Source: Dysidea avara (taxonomy: Eukaryota; Porifera; Demospongiae; Dictyoceratida; Dysideidae). From it: a DNA stretch of 64,000 bases. Under the pieces are notes generated by a model. The model saw nothing but the letters and a program-made list of their open reading frames with translations. It did not search any database and was not told where the DNA came from. Shown here one piece after another: positions 24,625 to 39,445 of the stretch. How positions within the stretch are numbered: position 1 is the stretch's first letter; each line of letters opens with the position of its first letter. The DNA lies in NCBI RefSeq assembly GCF_963678975.1, contig NC_089273.1, positions 21,036,356 to 21,100,355 of the forward strand, written 5' to 3'. Made by a program: the position numbers and the translations under genes.

Positions 24625-25162
24625 TATAGCGATCAACTTTGCATGGGAGGTTCAAGTGTGCTGTACTTACATGCATTTGAAATATGCAAGACTAGATACT
24701 GCAGAGAAAAAAGTCACTAGCTACATGGGCCACTTTCTTCCAGACCATGTGTTATGATGCCAGTATACAGGAATTGCTTTTATTAGCTACACTGTACAAT
24801 AGCATCATTGCTAAGTGGCTTTCTAGGGTACGTATGTTATGAAGTGTCAACAACTCAACAGACACAGATGGAAAACCAGTTTATCATTCACTTATTGTAT
24901 TGTATGGCAAAAACACTAATGTTATTGCTCTTTTACTGCAAAATCACTTGCAACTGGTACTCCAGCACCTTCATGATTGCCACTGTCACTTTTTTATTAA
25001 AGCTGTACAGCTACATAAGTGTATGACTTCTGTTGTATTCCAAAGGCCTAAATAGTAATTAGATTTAACAATAACACTGCTGGGGAGTGATTGTTTGTTG
25101 TTAAACACTACACCTCATTAGTTAGACTGTAGCTACAATTAACATGCCTCAGAGTTGAATCC

Positions 25163-25968
25163 AGGGGCGGATCCAGGAGAGGGGTCTTGGAGCTGGGTGG
25201 GGAGTAATCCCTCTAAAGTTCACATATGTAATTCTGGCCTACAGCTGTAGCATTCAGACTGTACATAAAATGTGCTCTTAGGCAAACTATAACGAGCATG
25301 AGGTGTGTACCTAGCCATAACTAGCTGCACTGTGCTATTGTAGCTTACCACATATACAACTTCCTGGCGCACAGTAGCTATGATGAATGATAAAGCACTT
25401 GTTCATCACATGTCTTCCTGACCAAGTTGAAGAACTGCTGAAGTAGCTAACTCACATTGTAATTCATACTGCCAAGTGCGGGGACCAGAGTTCAGTGTAT
25501 TCTATGTCTTCTGGGTGAGGTCTCAAGAACAGATGAGTGATATTACCCCCCTGTACATGCCCATATAGACCAAATTTTTGGCGGAGTCAGGTGAATTACC
25601 AGAAAAGTACTGGCAGTAAAACACTACTTTGTATAGAATATTATACAAATCAGACGTACCTGTACAACAATATTTATCAGTGACTACAAATGCCATTGTT
25701 TCCGTGCAGTTGCCAGCTCTTCCACTCACAGTAAGTACATGTGTTCCACCATTTGCTGAACTTTAAACAATCCATATCATGTGAGCTTTCATCACGTGAT
25801 GCTATATATATTACAGTTACTTAGAATAGTTCGGGACTACTCTATTAGAGTATATCGATCTTTCGCAATCTGTTGCTTTCCTCCACGCATTTTCTCCTGT
25901 TCGAGGTTCAACTTGAAGGGGGGATCTTGAAACCCCTAAAAAAACCCTCCTGGATTTGCTCCTGGAAT
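25163..25968. mobile_element. hAT-like element carrying an exon-like segment
   Basis: Ends CCAGGGGCGGATCCAGGA and TCCTGGATTTGCTCCTGG form a terminal inverted repeat of 18 bp with three differences. The target duplication is not clean. Inside, on the minus strand at about 25675-25765, a segment reads SANGGTHVLTVSGRAGNCTE and ends TDKYCCT before gtacgt. It resembles a strand of an Ig- or PKD-like extracellular fold. Confidence 0.5.
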
Positions 25969-26403
25969 CCTGCTTTGATTCAACCACTAGTTAATGGCCC
26001 TTACCCACATTTAAGAAACATGATCATATGCATAACTGACAAAACGGTAGAAATAGTGTGGGGACCTCAACACACCATAACTTAAATGAACTTTGTGGCT
26101 TTAATTCACACCATGAAACCATTGGATAATGAAGGTACAGCAATAGGTTAGTAAGCATGATGTGGTAACACAAGATATATATGTCCATCTGGTGAAACCA
26201 GATTGACATATAGTATAGATACAAAATAGTGCACAATTGTATTGTAAAGTATGCATACTTCACCTTTGCCTCTGCTTAAATAATATTACCATAATGAAAT
26301 ACCATCTCTCCCGATACCATAAGCCCCCCAGTAATTTGGATAGCCAGTAGCTACTTAGCGAGCCATTCAACTGTCTTCTTGTCACCAACATTTCAAATAA
26401 CTA

Positions 26404-26960
26404 CCGTAAGTGTATTAAATTTCGTGGGTAAAATTTTCGTGGTTTGCCAAAGACAGGTTTGCAAGTGTACTAAATTTCGTGGGTATAATTTTCGTGGTTT
26501 AATCTCAACAAGCCAGTTTATTTTCTCGAGGAGCCGCGGGGAGCAAAATTCGTGATTTAAGGTTGCGTTTAAGGTTTAGCTACAGCTTAACAGGTTTGGT
26601 TGGCTACTCCATCAGTTTACACTGGAGTACTTATCTGGGACTAAGTAAACCATTTTGTGGGGTTGACTCACCACAAAAGAATCTTGTATGCTGGAATCAG
26701 AGGAAACGGGTCTTAGATACTTGAACAAGGCCATCAGTATCTATTCACGTGGTGAACAGGTGCACGTGTCGTAGTCAGGTCGTACGTAGTGAGCGAATTA
26801 CATAGAATTAATAAATTATTGGTGGCAACGGTTAATAGCTCTGCTCGAGCTGAGACGTGAGTTTCTAAATGGATTAATTTTCGTGGATCAGCTTTATGTG
26901 GATTAATTTTCGTGGATCAGCTGCAAACCACAAAATCCACGAAAATTTCTACACTTACGG
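26404..26960. mobile_element. TA-flanked element with CCGTAAGTGTA ends
   Basis: 557 bp between TA dinucleotides; ends CCGTAAGTGTATTAAATTTC and its near mirror. Inside are repeated blocks of TTTCGTGG near both ends. No coding potential. Confidence 0.7.
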
Positions 26961-27057
26961 TATACAATTCACTTTTTTGATCATGATCAATCAGCAATCT
27001 ATTATAAGCATAAATTTTGAAACTGTCTGCTACATGTTGGCAGGAGGTCCACATCAT

Positions 27058-27698
27058 TTGTGACCCAGTCTGAGAAAACCGGGCTTATTGCTTATTTAAA
27101 AGTATCGAGAAACGCCGGTTTTAAGTATTTAGTGTGTTGTAGCTCGCCAATGGTTGAAGCTATGTGTACCAAATTTTGACACGTTTTATCCCAATTCCTT
27201 ACCTTCCAGAGCATCCACTGTACAAGTAGCCAACAACTAAGTTTCCTACCATTTTAGATAGTTTTTAAACTGAGGTTGACTGTATCAGGCGAGCTGCAAA
27301 TTGGGTGGGAGGTGGGGGCCCTGGAAGACGGGCAAGATGGTGTTCAAAAATTGAAAGGGAAGGCCAAGGGATGAATTAGGCCAAGTTTTGGGCCATTGAG
27401 ATCTCAAAACTGGCTAAAATGAAAGGAAATTCACAGCAGAGGTGCTTATTCAACACCACAGAGCTGTACAGCCACATACAGTCATCCCCAGGCTGACCAG
27501 AGCTCCATTAAGGCCCCACACCACACGTACGGATTGCCACTGGGCTTGGGAAAAGCAGCCAGCAAAACCAGACCACTCAAGTCTAGCTGATTTTGATTGT
27601 GGAATTAGATAGTTTATTCATGTAGCTTTGTGTCCTGGGTGAAAAATCGAATCTGCTGACATGGGCGATAAGACTGATTTTCTCAGACTGGGTCACAT
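27058..27698. mobile_element. TGTGAC-terminus element, family 3
   Basis: Starts ttgtgacccagtctgagaaa and ends ttctcagactgggtcacat; TIR about 22 bp over 640 bp. Confidence 0.75.
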
Positions 27699-29267
27699 TT
27701 TTTTGTTATTCAATACAAAATACTCTAAATCAAGCTGTCTTTTACTATAAAGGTTAGCTAAAGAACTAGTACTTACATTTTACCACCATTGCTGAAGTGC
27801 AAGTAACATTTGCTAGCATCAAAATAAGTGTGCACGTGATTGATAAAAGCAATAATGAAATTAGAGGCAGTGGGGTAAAAAGGGATGCTGGCAGGGATGA
27901 GAAACAATTAATCACCATTCACCACTAATCTGGACTTGATCATTGATACTAGACACTCCCTGAAAATGCATGGTCTTAATTTTCATACAAACATTGCATT
28001 ATTTACCATCAGACACCCTTGCCAGTCACCACTGATTTAGTCTCTGTTTAATCCAGTGTGTGACTTGATTCAGGCATTTAAAGCATGTGCAAAGTACAAC
28101 AACTTTCTTCAGCCAGAGGTGTGATAGAGCGTGCCTCAGATCTGTGACCCAACTCAGGTTACACAGAGATATTAAAGGTATGTTTATTGTCTCTGGTTTG
28201 TGCTCTTATTGTACATATAGGCTACGATCATAGCAACAGTGCAAACTTACAGTAACGGTAAACTGTTGTAAATCCACACCCGTAACCGAGGCTGGCGGCC
28301 AAGTGGTGGCAGAGTTCAGTATATCATAGACACAAAGGCGCTAGAACTAAAACTGCGCGTTAGATCGAATACTTATATGGAGGCGTTTTGTTCGAGGTTT
28401 TGTTGTTTAAATTCCTTCACAACATGCGGATAACTTGGGAAAGAAAAGTTGCGTTTCTTTCTCTATAATAACTTAGTTCAGGTATGTTTTATGTGTGTAA
28501 ACTGTAATTGTCGTTTTCTACTGCTATAAAGTTCAAACTGTTTCTGTGAACGGGTCTTCTGTGAAACATTGAATTCCTTTACACCCACGTCTGTGACCTA
28601 CAGCTTATCACTTGGGACATTTTTTTTAAATTCTAATACGAGGACACGTTCGATATATCGGTAGTAAAGAAGGTCTCGGTTCAATTTTTTGAAAAGATTT
28701 TATGCGTAGCGCTAGCCGGACCACTGACTCCGCTAGCCAGCACTAAAGAAAAAGTTGTAATCTGGCTACGCTTTTAAAGTAGTATAAGTGACAATGCGTC
28801 GCACAAGTTGCTTTCAGATAAACAAGGTGTGACCGCCATGGTTACCTTATGGCCATGTTTGGACATTTGCATCGCATTGGAACAAATATAGGAGTTCCAT
28901 CACCTCGCACAATCTATTTCTGTGAATGGCCTAAATTTGTATGCAATTTGAAGCAGCTTACATACTCATTGGCTATATAAGTCTTGCCTCTTAAAGGCAT
29001 GGTCATTTTAATTGCATTGTTTCGATCTGTACACTCCAAGTTTTGCTGGTCAAAAATGTATTTTGGCTGGTCAACTCTTAGTATGGCAAGTGAGTATTTA
29101 TCCATCAGGTAAGGCGAAGGGATGACTTCATGGATTGATTTTGCAAATCTTGGGTTTATTTAAGGGAGTCAAAACTTGCTGAAAATATTCGTGATACTTC
29201 AGTACTACTTAGAATGGTATATTTAATGTTTATCTACGTACATGTGTTGATATTTTGGCCAACTATA
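27699..29267. other. No supported gene
   Basis: Single-copy-looking sequence, locally richer in CG around 28250-28750. Short open frames only; the one at 28914-29105 (minus) has no recognisable domain. Confidence 0.4.
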
Positions 29268-29269
29268 TA

Positions 29270-29457
29270 CAGTGGAACCTCTGTTATTACGGACGTTTCA
29301 GGACCCAGACTTTTGGCCAATTTTTGCTGTAATATAGAGGTTTTCCTCCTTCGAAGGTAAAAATGTATTAGCCAGACCTGTTATGACCAAAATTTTTGTC
29401 ATTATTATATTGAGGTTGTTTCTTAATTCGGGGAGTTTGAGAAGAGAGGTTCCACTG
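29270..29457. mobile_element. Mariner/pogo-like MITE, copy 1
   Basis: 188 bp, CAGTGGAACCTCT...AGAGGTTCCACTG, flanked by TA on both sides. A degraded relative of its left part starts near 15968. Confidence 0.78.
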
Positions 29458-29814
29458 TAATACCGAAACACATGTTACATAGGGGACATGTCTTACAAAG
29501 ACATACTACCTACCACAACTATATGCACCCTGTTTCTTGATGTTCCTAACTTCCCACTAAAGCGTGTTGTGCCTGGAGCCTATTACCATAGCAGTGATGT
29601 GATTCCCAAAGAAACTGTCCAGAGTAAACAATAGAAACCAGAATATCATGTAATAAATGATAGTGTAAAATTATATTGACATTTCAGTAATTGTTATGTT
29701 GCCATTAATTGTTGCTGTATTTGGCCACTAAAACATGATAGTGTTAAGAACAAGTTGATGTACAAGTATATAGCTGGTAGTATATTGTAATAATGCAATT
29801 ATACGTAGTTTTGT

Positions 29815-31987
<2,173 letters not shown>

Positions 31988-32068
31988 GTGTGTTTGTGTG
32001 CATGTACATGTGTGTGCATGCGTGTGTGCATGCGTGTGTGCATGCGTGTGTGTGTGTGTACATGTACA
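31988..32068. repeat. TG-rich simple repeat upstream of CSGALNACT exon
   Basis: Units such as GCATGCGTGTGT repeated three times within a TG tract, ending about 30 bp before the acceptor pyrimidine run. Confidence 0.85.
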
Positions 32069-32100
32069 GGTTACATTTATACAGTTGTTAACGTCAAGCT

Positions 32101-32119
32101 TTTTTTTTTTTTTTTACAG
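32101..32119 (+). promoter_or_regulatory. Splice acceptor of the CSGALNACT coding exon (5' UTR intron)
   Basis: A run of about 16 T followed by acag and then gaacaccaat is a strong 3' splice site 61 bp before the CSGALNACT start codon. It implies an upstream non-coding first exon that I could not locate. A GCATGCGTGT-type simple repeat lies just upstream at 31988-32068. Confidence 0.6.
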
Positions 32120-32179
32120 GAACACCAATAACAACTGAATTCAAACCTACTCTATTCATCGTTGTAATATACAGTCATC

Positions 32180-33772
32180 ATGATTTTCAGTACAATCAAA
32201 CTAAGATGGAAAATACTTCTTGTTCTCATCGTAATATCAGTTATCCTACTATTTCATAGCAGATACACTGGCATTAGCCCTGTTCATCGAATAACAGGCC
32301 GAAAACTAATGAACAATGACCCTTGCTCATCTCTTGAAGAGCAAATAGATTACTATCAGAGACTGCTAAAGTCTAATGAAGAGAAGCACAAGGCTGGAGT
32401 TGAACGCATGAGGCTGCACAATGGAGAGACACGCAGACAGCTTGAAGTACAAAGACAGCTTGTCAATGATCTGGAAAGAAGGAACAGACAATTGATTGAA
32501 AAGCTAGCTCACTTAGAAGCTGGTGGGCCTATCAGGAAAGATGAAGAGCCACGACTTGCAGCTAAGATTAGCCCAGATATTGTGCGTACATTGAACATAC
32601 GTCAAGAAAGTGAATTTTCAGTTATTCCATTCATTTCATTCACTCGTGACAAGTTGTATCAACTTGAGCCAGGCATGACCAAGAGACCTGAAGAGCCACC
32701 TGTGGGAGACAAGCACACCGAGCATCAACAAGTTGTTGACTTAGCTGTAAAACTGTTGAATGAACACAATGAAGGAGAGCCAGTGACCAGTATGAAGTTG
32801 GTTGAAGGCTATTCGAGAACCGACAAAACTGTTGGTAGCCAATATGATCTATATTTTGAGACAGAGACCAAGAATATTTTCAAACATGTACAGCTTTTTA
32901 GACCGTTTGCCCCCATACAAACAGTGCAAACTGAAACTTATGATAAAAGAAACGAGTGGATCAATTTAATTGTTCCACTAGCTGGAAGAGTGGAAAAGTT
33001 TAAAGTCTTTATGGACTACTTTGCTGAGATTTGTATTCGTCGTGATAAAAGAGTCTATTTGACAATAGTCTACTTTGGTGATGAGGGAAAGCAAGAGATT
33101 AAAGATTGCCTTGAAAAAGTAGCCGCAGAGAATCATTACACTCAATACAAGTTTATTGAACGCACAGACTCATTTTCTCGAGGCATGGGTTTGCTTGCTG
33201 GAGCAGAGGCTTGGGAGAACGGAAATGTGTTGATGTTTTTCTGTGATGTGGACATCTATTTTGACCTTGGCTATTTGGACCGTTGCCGCCTGAATACAGC
33301 ACCAGGGAAGAAGGTATATTATCCTATAGTATTCAGTTTATACAATCCAGATGTGGTGTACCATAATTTACCTGAAATTCCACATTGGAGAGACCTGATG
33401 GTGTTGAAGAAAGACTCTGGTTTCTGGCGTGACTTTGGCTTTGGTATGACTTGTATGTACCGTTCAGATTTCATATTTATGAAAGGATTTGACACTTCCA
33501 TTCAAGGATGGGGTGGTGAAGACGTCAAGCTTTATCGTAAGATGGTACAGAGCAATTTGGAAGTAATCCGTGCACCTGATCGTGGGATATTTCATTTATG
33601 GCATGAAAAATTCTGTGACCCTCACCTCTCAACAGAACAGTACAATATGTGTCTTGGAAGTAAAGCTCTTAGTGAAGCATCTCACAGCCAGTTGGGTATG
33701 TTAGCATTTAAGGACCTCAAGGAAGAAAATGATAGATTAAATGCACAAAAAAGCAAAGACACTTTAATATAG
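32180..33772 (+). CDS. CSGALNACT: Chondroitin sulfate N-acetylgalactosaminyltransferase (CSGALNACT1/2 type)
   Basis: Predicted Golgi type II membrane glycosyltransferase that adds GalNAc to the linkage region or growing chain of chondroitin sulfate. It has 530 residues, close to the roughly 530-540 of animal CSGALNACT proteins. Seen in order: a short cytosolic tail, a membrane anchor at about residues 12-26, a Glu/Arg-rich coiled-coil stem at about 50-115, then the CHGN-type catalytic domain. That domain carries the DxD metal-binding motif (D356-V-D358 in FFCDVDIYF), GFWRDFGFGMTC and WGGEDV (444-449), followed by RGIFHLWHEKFC and SKALSEASHSQLGML. The whole coding region is in one exon. A pyrimidine tract plus acag ends at 32119, so at least one 5' UTR intron is likely and the ATG lies 61 bp into that exon. 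The family assignment is firm; a paralogue number cannot be given. Confidence 0.95.
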   Translation: MIFSTIKLRWKILLVLIVISVILLFHSRYTGISPVHRITGRKLMNNDPCSSLEEQIDYYQRLLKSNEEKHKAGVERMRLHNGETRRQLEVQRQLVNDLERRNRQLIEKLAHLEAGGPIRKDEEPRLAAKISPDIVRTLNIRQESEFSVIPFISFTRDKLYQLEPGMTKRPEEPPVGDKHTEHQQVVDLAVKLLNEHNEGEPVTSMKLVEGYSRTDKTVGSQYDLYFETETKNIFKHVQLFRPFAPIQTVQTETYDKRNEWINLIVPLAGRVEKFKVFMDYFAEICIRRDKRVYLTIVYFGDEGKQEIKDCLEKVAAENHYTQYKFIERTDSFSRGMGLLAGAEAWENGNVLMFFCDVDIYFDLGYLDRCRLNTAPGKKVYYPIVFSLYNPDVVYHNLPEIPHWRDLMVLKKDSGFWRDFGFGMTCMYRSDFIFMKGFDTSIQGWGGEDVKLYRKMVQSNLEVIRAPDRGIFHLWHEKFCDPHLSTEQYNMCLGSKALSEASHSQLGMLAFKDLKEENDRLNAQKSKDTLI

Positions 33773-34114
33773 TAATATGTGTTCCATGTATTTCACATAC
33801 AAAAAAAATCTCATCTAAATTGGTGGGTTGGGTAAGCATGTGGGGGCGGTAACAATGCGTTTTATAATTATATGGCGCGTTCCCCTGGCTTCTTTTAACA
33901 CAATTAATGCGTAAAGCGTGTGATCGAAGTATATGCGGATACGTGATATGCTGGGGCAAAGAAAGAAATCAAAGCAACCATCATCTGCATCTTGAGGTTT
34001 AAAGAAGGAATTCATTAATCTACCACAAAAGGGGTGTTAACCGCCATTCCACAAACAGTGACAAATATCTACCCACAAAGCATACACGAAGAGAGGCGTT
34101 TCACTGAAGAAATT
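33773..34114 (+). promoter_or_regulatory. CSGALNACT-NUMB intergenic region
   Basis: Only 342 bp between the CSGALNACT stop and the NUMB start, with more CG dinucleotides than the surroundings (33840-34150). It must hold the CSGALNACT 3' end and probably NUMB promoter or 5' UTR; no TATA box is clear. Confidence 0.4.
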
Positions 34115-34255
34115 ATGAAAGCCGTCAAACGAAGGCTGAGCTATTCGCGGCGCCCAAGTGCAACAAATGTGACCATTTCGCCTAGCGCTTCAGCTCATCC
34201 GTGGGAAGAAGATCGAGAAAAAGTGTTGTCTGTTGGCGCGTCTTTCTCCGTGAAG
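34115..34255 (+). CDS. NUMB: NUMB exon 1
   Basis: Encodes residues 1-47: a basic N-terminus, then [20 protein letters not shown], the start of the PTB fold. The donor is AAG|gtatgt, phase 0. In-frame codons continue upstream to 34034 without an ATG, so Met at 34115 is the only supported start. Confidence 0.85.
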
Positions 34256-37200
34256 GTATGTACTGCAGATTTTATATGTTTGCTGTATTTCGCTTGTATA
34301 AAATGCCTTGCAGTGTGAAAAAATGTTACGTTTTTAAACACGTGTGTATTTTCTAGTACAGTGTACACTAATGTTGCTAGGTTACTGAGCTGCATGCATT
34401 TGATCTTGACGTTGGCTCTATCATAGATTTGTCTAACTAGAATTGCTTATATGTAATTTGCCCCCTGCCATGCCCAGTTAGCCCACATACTATACAGTCC
34501 TACCAATGTGCCCACATGTACATGCCAGAACCATGCCTATTGTATTTGTACATGTATTTACACTTTACATTTTACCAAAAGTTGTCACATCAGTATCCAC
34601 CTCATCAACAATACTCCAAGCAAACATTTAATTATATATTATTATTATTATGATCCTTTTTTCCTGCATGTATCAGCTGTGTTGTCTCCCAACATAAACC
34701 TATTTATATGACAAAAAGATGATGTCACTTTTTCAGAATTGTCTGTTTATCTGTAAATTCCCAACAATGTGTGATTCTTTCAGAATCGTGACTAAAACAC
34801 TGAATGGACTTCATGGAAAACAGGCTAATAAAGCCTAATGCATGAATTTAGGTACCCCTAGTAACATTACTAAACTACATATAAATCTAAATGTAAAGAG
34901 TGGATGAACTGATTAAACCCTACACAAACTGTGAATAAAATGGTTGCAAGTGAATTTTTCACTGTATTAGTGCTACAGTAGCTTGTTTACAGCTGCAAAG
35001 TACACTTTTAATTCAGCAGAAAAGTAGTACTGTACAAGTTCCAAGACTAGCTTTAATTTAACTGCTGACCTTAATATCATGCTTCGAGATGGTGTTTAGA
35101 AGTTTATTCACTGCCACCGAGGCCCACTGGTATTGTTTTCGAGCAGATAATGTTGTTGACATTTTAAGGTATGTTTCTCCCATTCCGTTTGTGAGTCCAT
35201 TTCCCAGTCTGTTCCATGTTTAGTAATGCAACACTTACTGTAAGGACTCCTTTGCAGTTATGACACATCTGTTACATGAATAACTACAAGTTTTAGGCAA
35301 TTGCTGTTTAAATTGTTGACCAAAATTCTAGTAGAGCATATAGACTATCCTACATACCTGGTAGAAGTGTTTCTGTGTACCATTACATGGGTGTACATGG
35401 ACACATGTGTACTGCACATGTATGCGTGTATTTTACTCCCTCAGAATATTCTGGATTCCATATCTAAAACTGCGATTGTCTCAATGATGATGCCTTAAAT
35501 TTGTGATTGTTTATAATTATATAGTCGTTGTCCAGTGATTATAGCATACTAGGTACTTCATTCTATGTGTATGGTGCTTGTAAAAAACATGCCTATAATT
35601 ATGTTTAAGTGCTTACAGTAAACAGTATTCTCAATTCTGGAGTTACATAGTATATATGTATGTATGCTGGGGTCTACTGTGCGACACTGAGATATAAACA
35701 CCTGGGCCTGATGGGCTCATTTAACCACTGGTTCAAAACCACTTATAAGAATAAACACCAGCACTTACATCCTGATGAATACAGTACTTGTTCTAGCTAG
35801 CACTTCATTTGAACTGAATACCATAAGCAATTTTGGTAGTTTTTGTTTTTTATGTGATTTACATTTTGGTATACGCATGTACACTTACAGTATATACTTA
35901 CGTGGGCAGAGTTATGTTGGCAACTTTGCCCATTCCACTACGGTACAAGTAGTGACAGCACTCACATATATAACCTTTGAAAATCTAATCAGTGGTGACA
36001 TGATTCTCTGGCATCAATGCAGTCTATACATGGCAACTGTTGTTTGGATGCCATAGGGCATCAGAACTATAAGTGAAGTGATTCTGTGAGCTTTGCATGG
36101 GTTATATGTAAGCTAATTTCTCACATATCTTCTTAATGTATTTATAACCAGACAAAGTTAATAGGTTTCTTCGAACTAGCTGGAGCTGTATAATTTAGGT
36201 GCTTAATTCTAACCGATCTTTCTAGCAATTTACACCTTCATAACTGCATCATGCATTTCTTTACTTTTTGTTTTCAGTATTTGATGTCGTGACAATAGCT
36301 TTATATTTACGTACCTGTAAGTTTTCTTGGGGTTAATATTCACATGAAATGGGTCAATCGATCTTTACATAGTGTTTTCTTGTGGATGAAAATGTTGAAA
36401 TGGTGATGTTTTAAAATTGCTAATCTTTGTTGATATGCTCCTTGTTTTTTTATTGTTATACAGTAGGTAAAATTTAAAAGTGAATGTTCTTACAATCTGG
36501 TGATTAAAAAATAGAAAAGATATAGCATTACTGGTGTAAAATCGTAGTTGAAGAAAATGCAGTAGTACACATCTACATACATGTATACACATAAACATGT
36601 TGCAAAGCTATGCACACATCTGCTAACCATGTACCATACTGTACCTGTATTCTTTCTGTTGCTGCTTTTGATGATCAAAACTTGAATAATTGTAAGTACC
36701 TATGTTTGCCAACAAGTTGCCCGTTTAGGTTACAATCATGGGTACAAAAGGCAAACAACAAACTACCTGTATGCAACGAGTGCCATGCACATGCAATTTG
36801 CTTTTGTTTTCTCTGTGCTAGTCAAACGCAGCTGTTTTGTACTGATTGCAGGCTGCCGTCAAATTACAGACAGTGTACATTTATGAGCATGTAAAAGCAA
36901 AGTATTAATTTTACCGATGCCATTCAATAGCTAATTTGATGTTGCTAGTTTTTCATATAAATTTTCAGATATTGCACTATAAAATCTTGGTAATAAAATA
37001 TTTTGCTACAGTTGAGCTATACTGTATAAATGTATGTATAGCCATTATGGGCATTGGATGCTACTGTACAAACACTTACTGTAATCCCAGCCAGATACAA
37101 TGTGGCACATCCTTACAGTTTGTTACTGTGATCCACAAGTGTTATGACCATATATGTATAATTAATATTATTTGCATTGCTTTTTTTTTAGTATTTGGCT

Positions 37201-39403
37201 TCCAAGGAAGTATCTCAGCCTCGGGGAGTGCGAGTTTGTGAAAATGCTGTCAAGGCAACACCATATGTACGTAAGCCTTGTACTCTTAGCATACATATGC
37301 TAGTAAATGGGTTGTATTTTTTTAAGTACACTGTATAAGTGCTTTGGTATGTTGTAATCGGCATTATACTAAACACCATGGTAATGCAGAAAGTACCAAA
37401 TCAAAATCTTAAACAGCAATTCTCTATTTACTAGGGCTGCACTGGGATGAATATTGAAATTTATCTTCAAAGATTCACTAATAAAACGTTCAAACATTCG
37501 AAGCTTCGGTGTTAGCTTTCAAGTTACAGGTTTTCTTGTATGTATTTATCCACATCCTTTTAAAGTTTTATCTTCCTAATCCTATTTTATATGTTTGTAA
37601 GCATTTGGAGTGCATAGCAGCAGTAGTGAATGATACGATCAATCAAATGCAAATGAGCATGTCCACTACACTACAATAATGCACAGGTAAACACCAACTA
37701 ATGGCTAAAATGACATTTTCCATACATTATCTATCACCTTATAAGGTGTTTTAAGGCTACAACTATGGTAGCAATCTAAACTGTAAATCTGCGATGGTTC
37801 AAAAGTGGGCGTGGCACACGAAGATTGATCATAAAGAGACAAGCATCAATTCCGAAGGATGAATAAGCAGCTGCAATAAAGATAACGATGTTTCTATGGT
37901 TGCATTACAAAGCTTCAAAGAATACTTTTATAATTCAAAGTTTACTTAACCTTCGAACCCACGAAACATTCGAAGTTTTGTCCCAGCCCTACCCTATACT
38001 ATAGCTGATAATGGCTGTTGATTTTTGTTATGATTCAGTCACTTCCTAAAATCTTTACTGAACTTTTATACCATTTATACAATTAGAAACTATTTACGTA
38101 ACTGGTTTTTGACTACACTGTATGCTTTGCCAGTTTTTCATACAGTACATACAGTACACGTATATACATGTCCATATGTATAGTACCAATATGGTACATA
38201 TAAGTACTAGAAACACACTAGTGCATACTGTACTCTGCTTTGCAGCACTTAATTGCACCTGTATGTGCTCCTGTATGTGCTCCTGTATGTACAATGTTAT
38301 ATATATACAGTATATAGGGAGTGATGTACAAAGTGTATGTATGTTTCATTTTTCAATGTAGCGAAAGGGAAAAAAGAAAATGACACTTACCATTTCTAAG
38401 GGTGGAATTAGAATTGTGGATGATACCACCAAGGTTTGTGTGTATAACTGTACACTATATCTACAGATATCACATGTACAATGTATCTTGCACAGTGTAC
38501 TAAATGTGCACAGTGCACACTCTGCTGTGTTATAAGTAACAGTTAAAATTCACCAGCTGTCCTAATCACGAGAAAAATTTTGTACACAGTTGTTACATGT
38601 ACTTACAAGTATGTGGCTTTGTGTAAACCTGATCATTGCAGCACTTACAGTGGAAATTTCAGATGGAAAATAGTGTGGTAAAAGCAAGCCTAGGCTATAG
38701 TTCTTCAGGCACAGCAAACACTTTAACCTAAACCCAGAAAACTGGATTTAAACTTAGTAAATATGCATTCCTTGCACAAAGTGCTGTAACTTTCGAAGTG
38801 ACCATCCTATGGCTACGGAATTTACGTCATTCTACTTGTGATGTATTAACAAGGAGTAAAATGATACCTAGGGTTTTACCCTAACGCTAAAATGGTGAAG
38901 CCAAAACTAGACATGAAAATAACTTTTCGGTAAGGAAACACGCAAACCCCTTACTTACCTTTATAAAATGGTTGATAACTCGATGGTACAGTAGTTGCTC
39001 CTATCACCTTGCATTAACTTACATTCAATTTGGCATTAAATTTTCTATCCAGCCATATACTCTGTATGACTCACGTGAGTAAACCCACAATTGAAATTAA
39101 ACATGTGGCAAGAATTTTGAAACACAGAGATGCCACTTGTCCCTGTTCATTACTTCATAACAAGTAAGCCACTGCAGTTACAGTGTTTATCTAACCTTCT
39201 CCAAGTAGCCCAGTGAACACACTTTTACTTGATCTGTATTTGTAGGTTGTAAGAATTTAACTACCCCACCTAGTGTTGCCATGCATGCCCAACAGTTGAT
39301 AGAATCCACACAAAACAGCCAAGCTATAAAAGGGTGCAGCCTTCAAAAGCCTGGGTGAGAAAAGACAAAGGTAGTGTTCAATGTTCAGTAACAGCAAGAG
39401 TTC

Positions 39404-39445
<42 letters not shown>

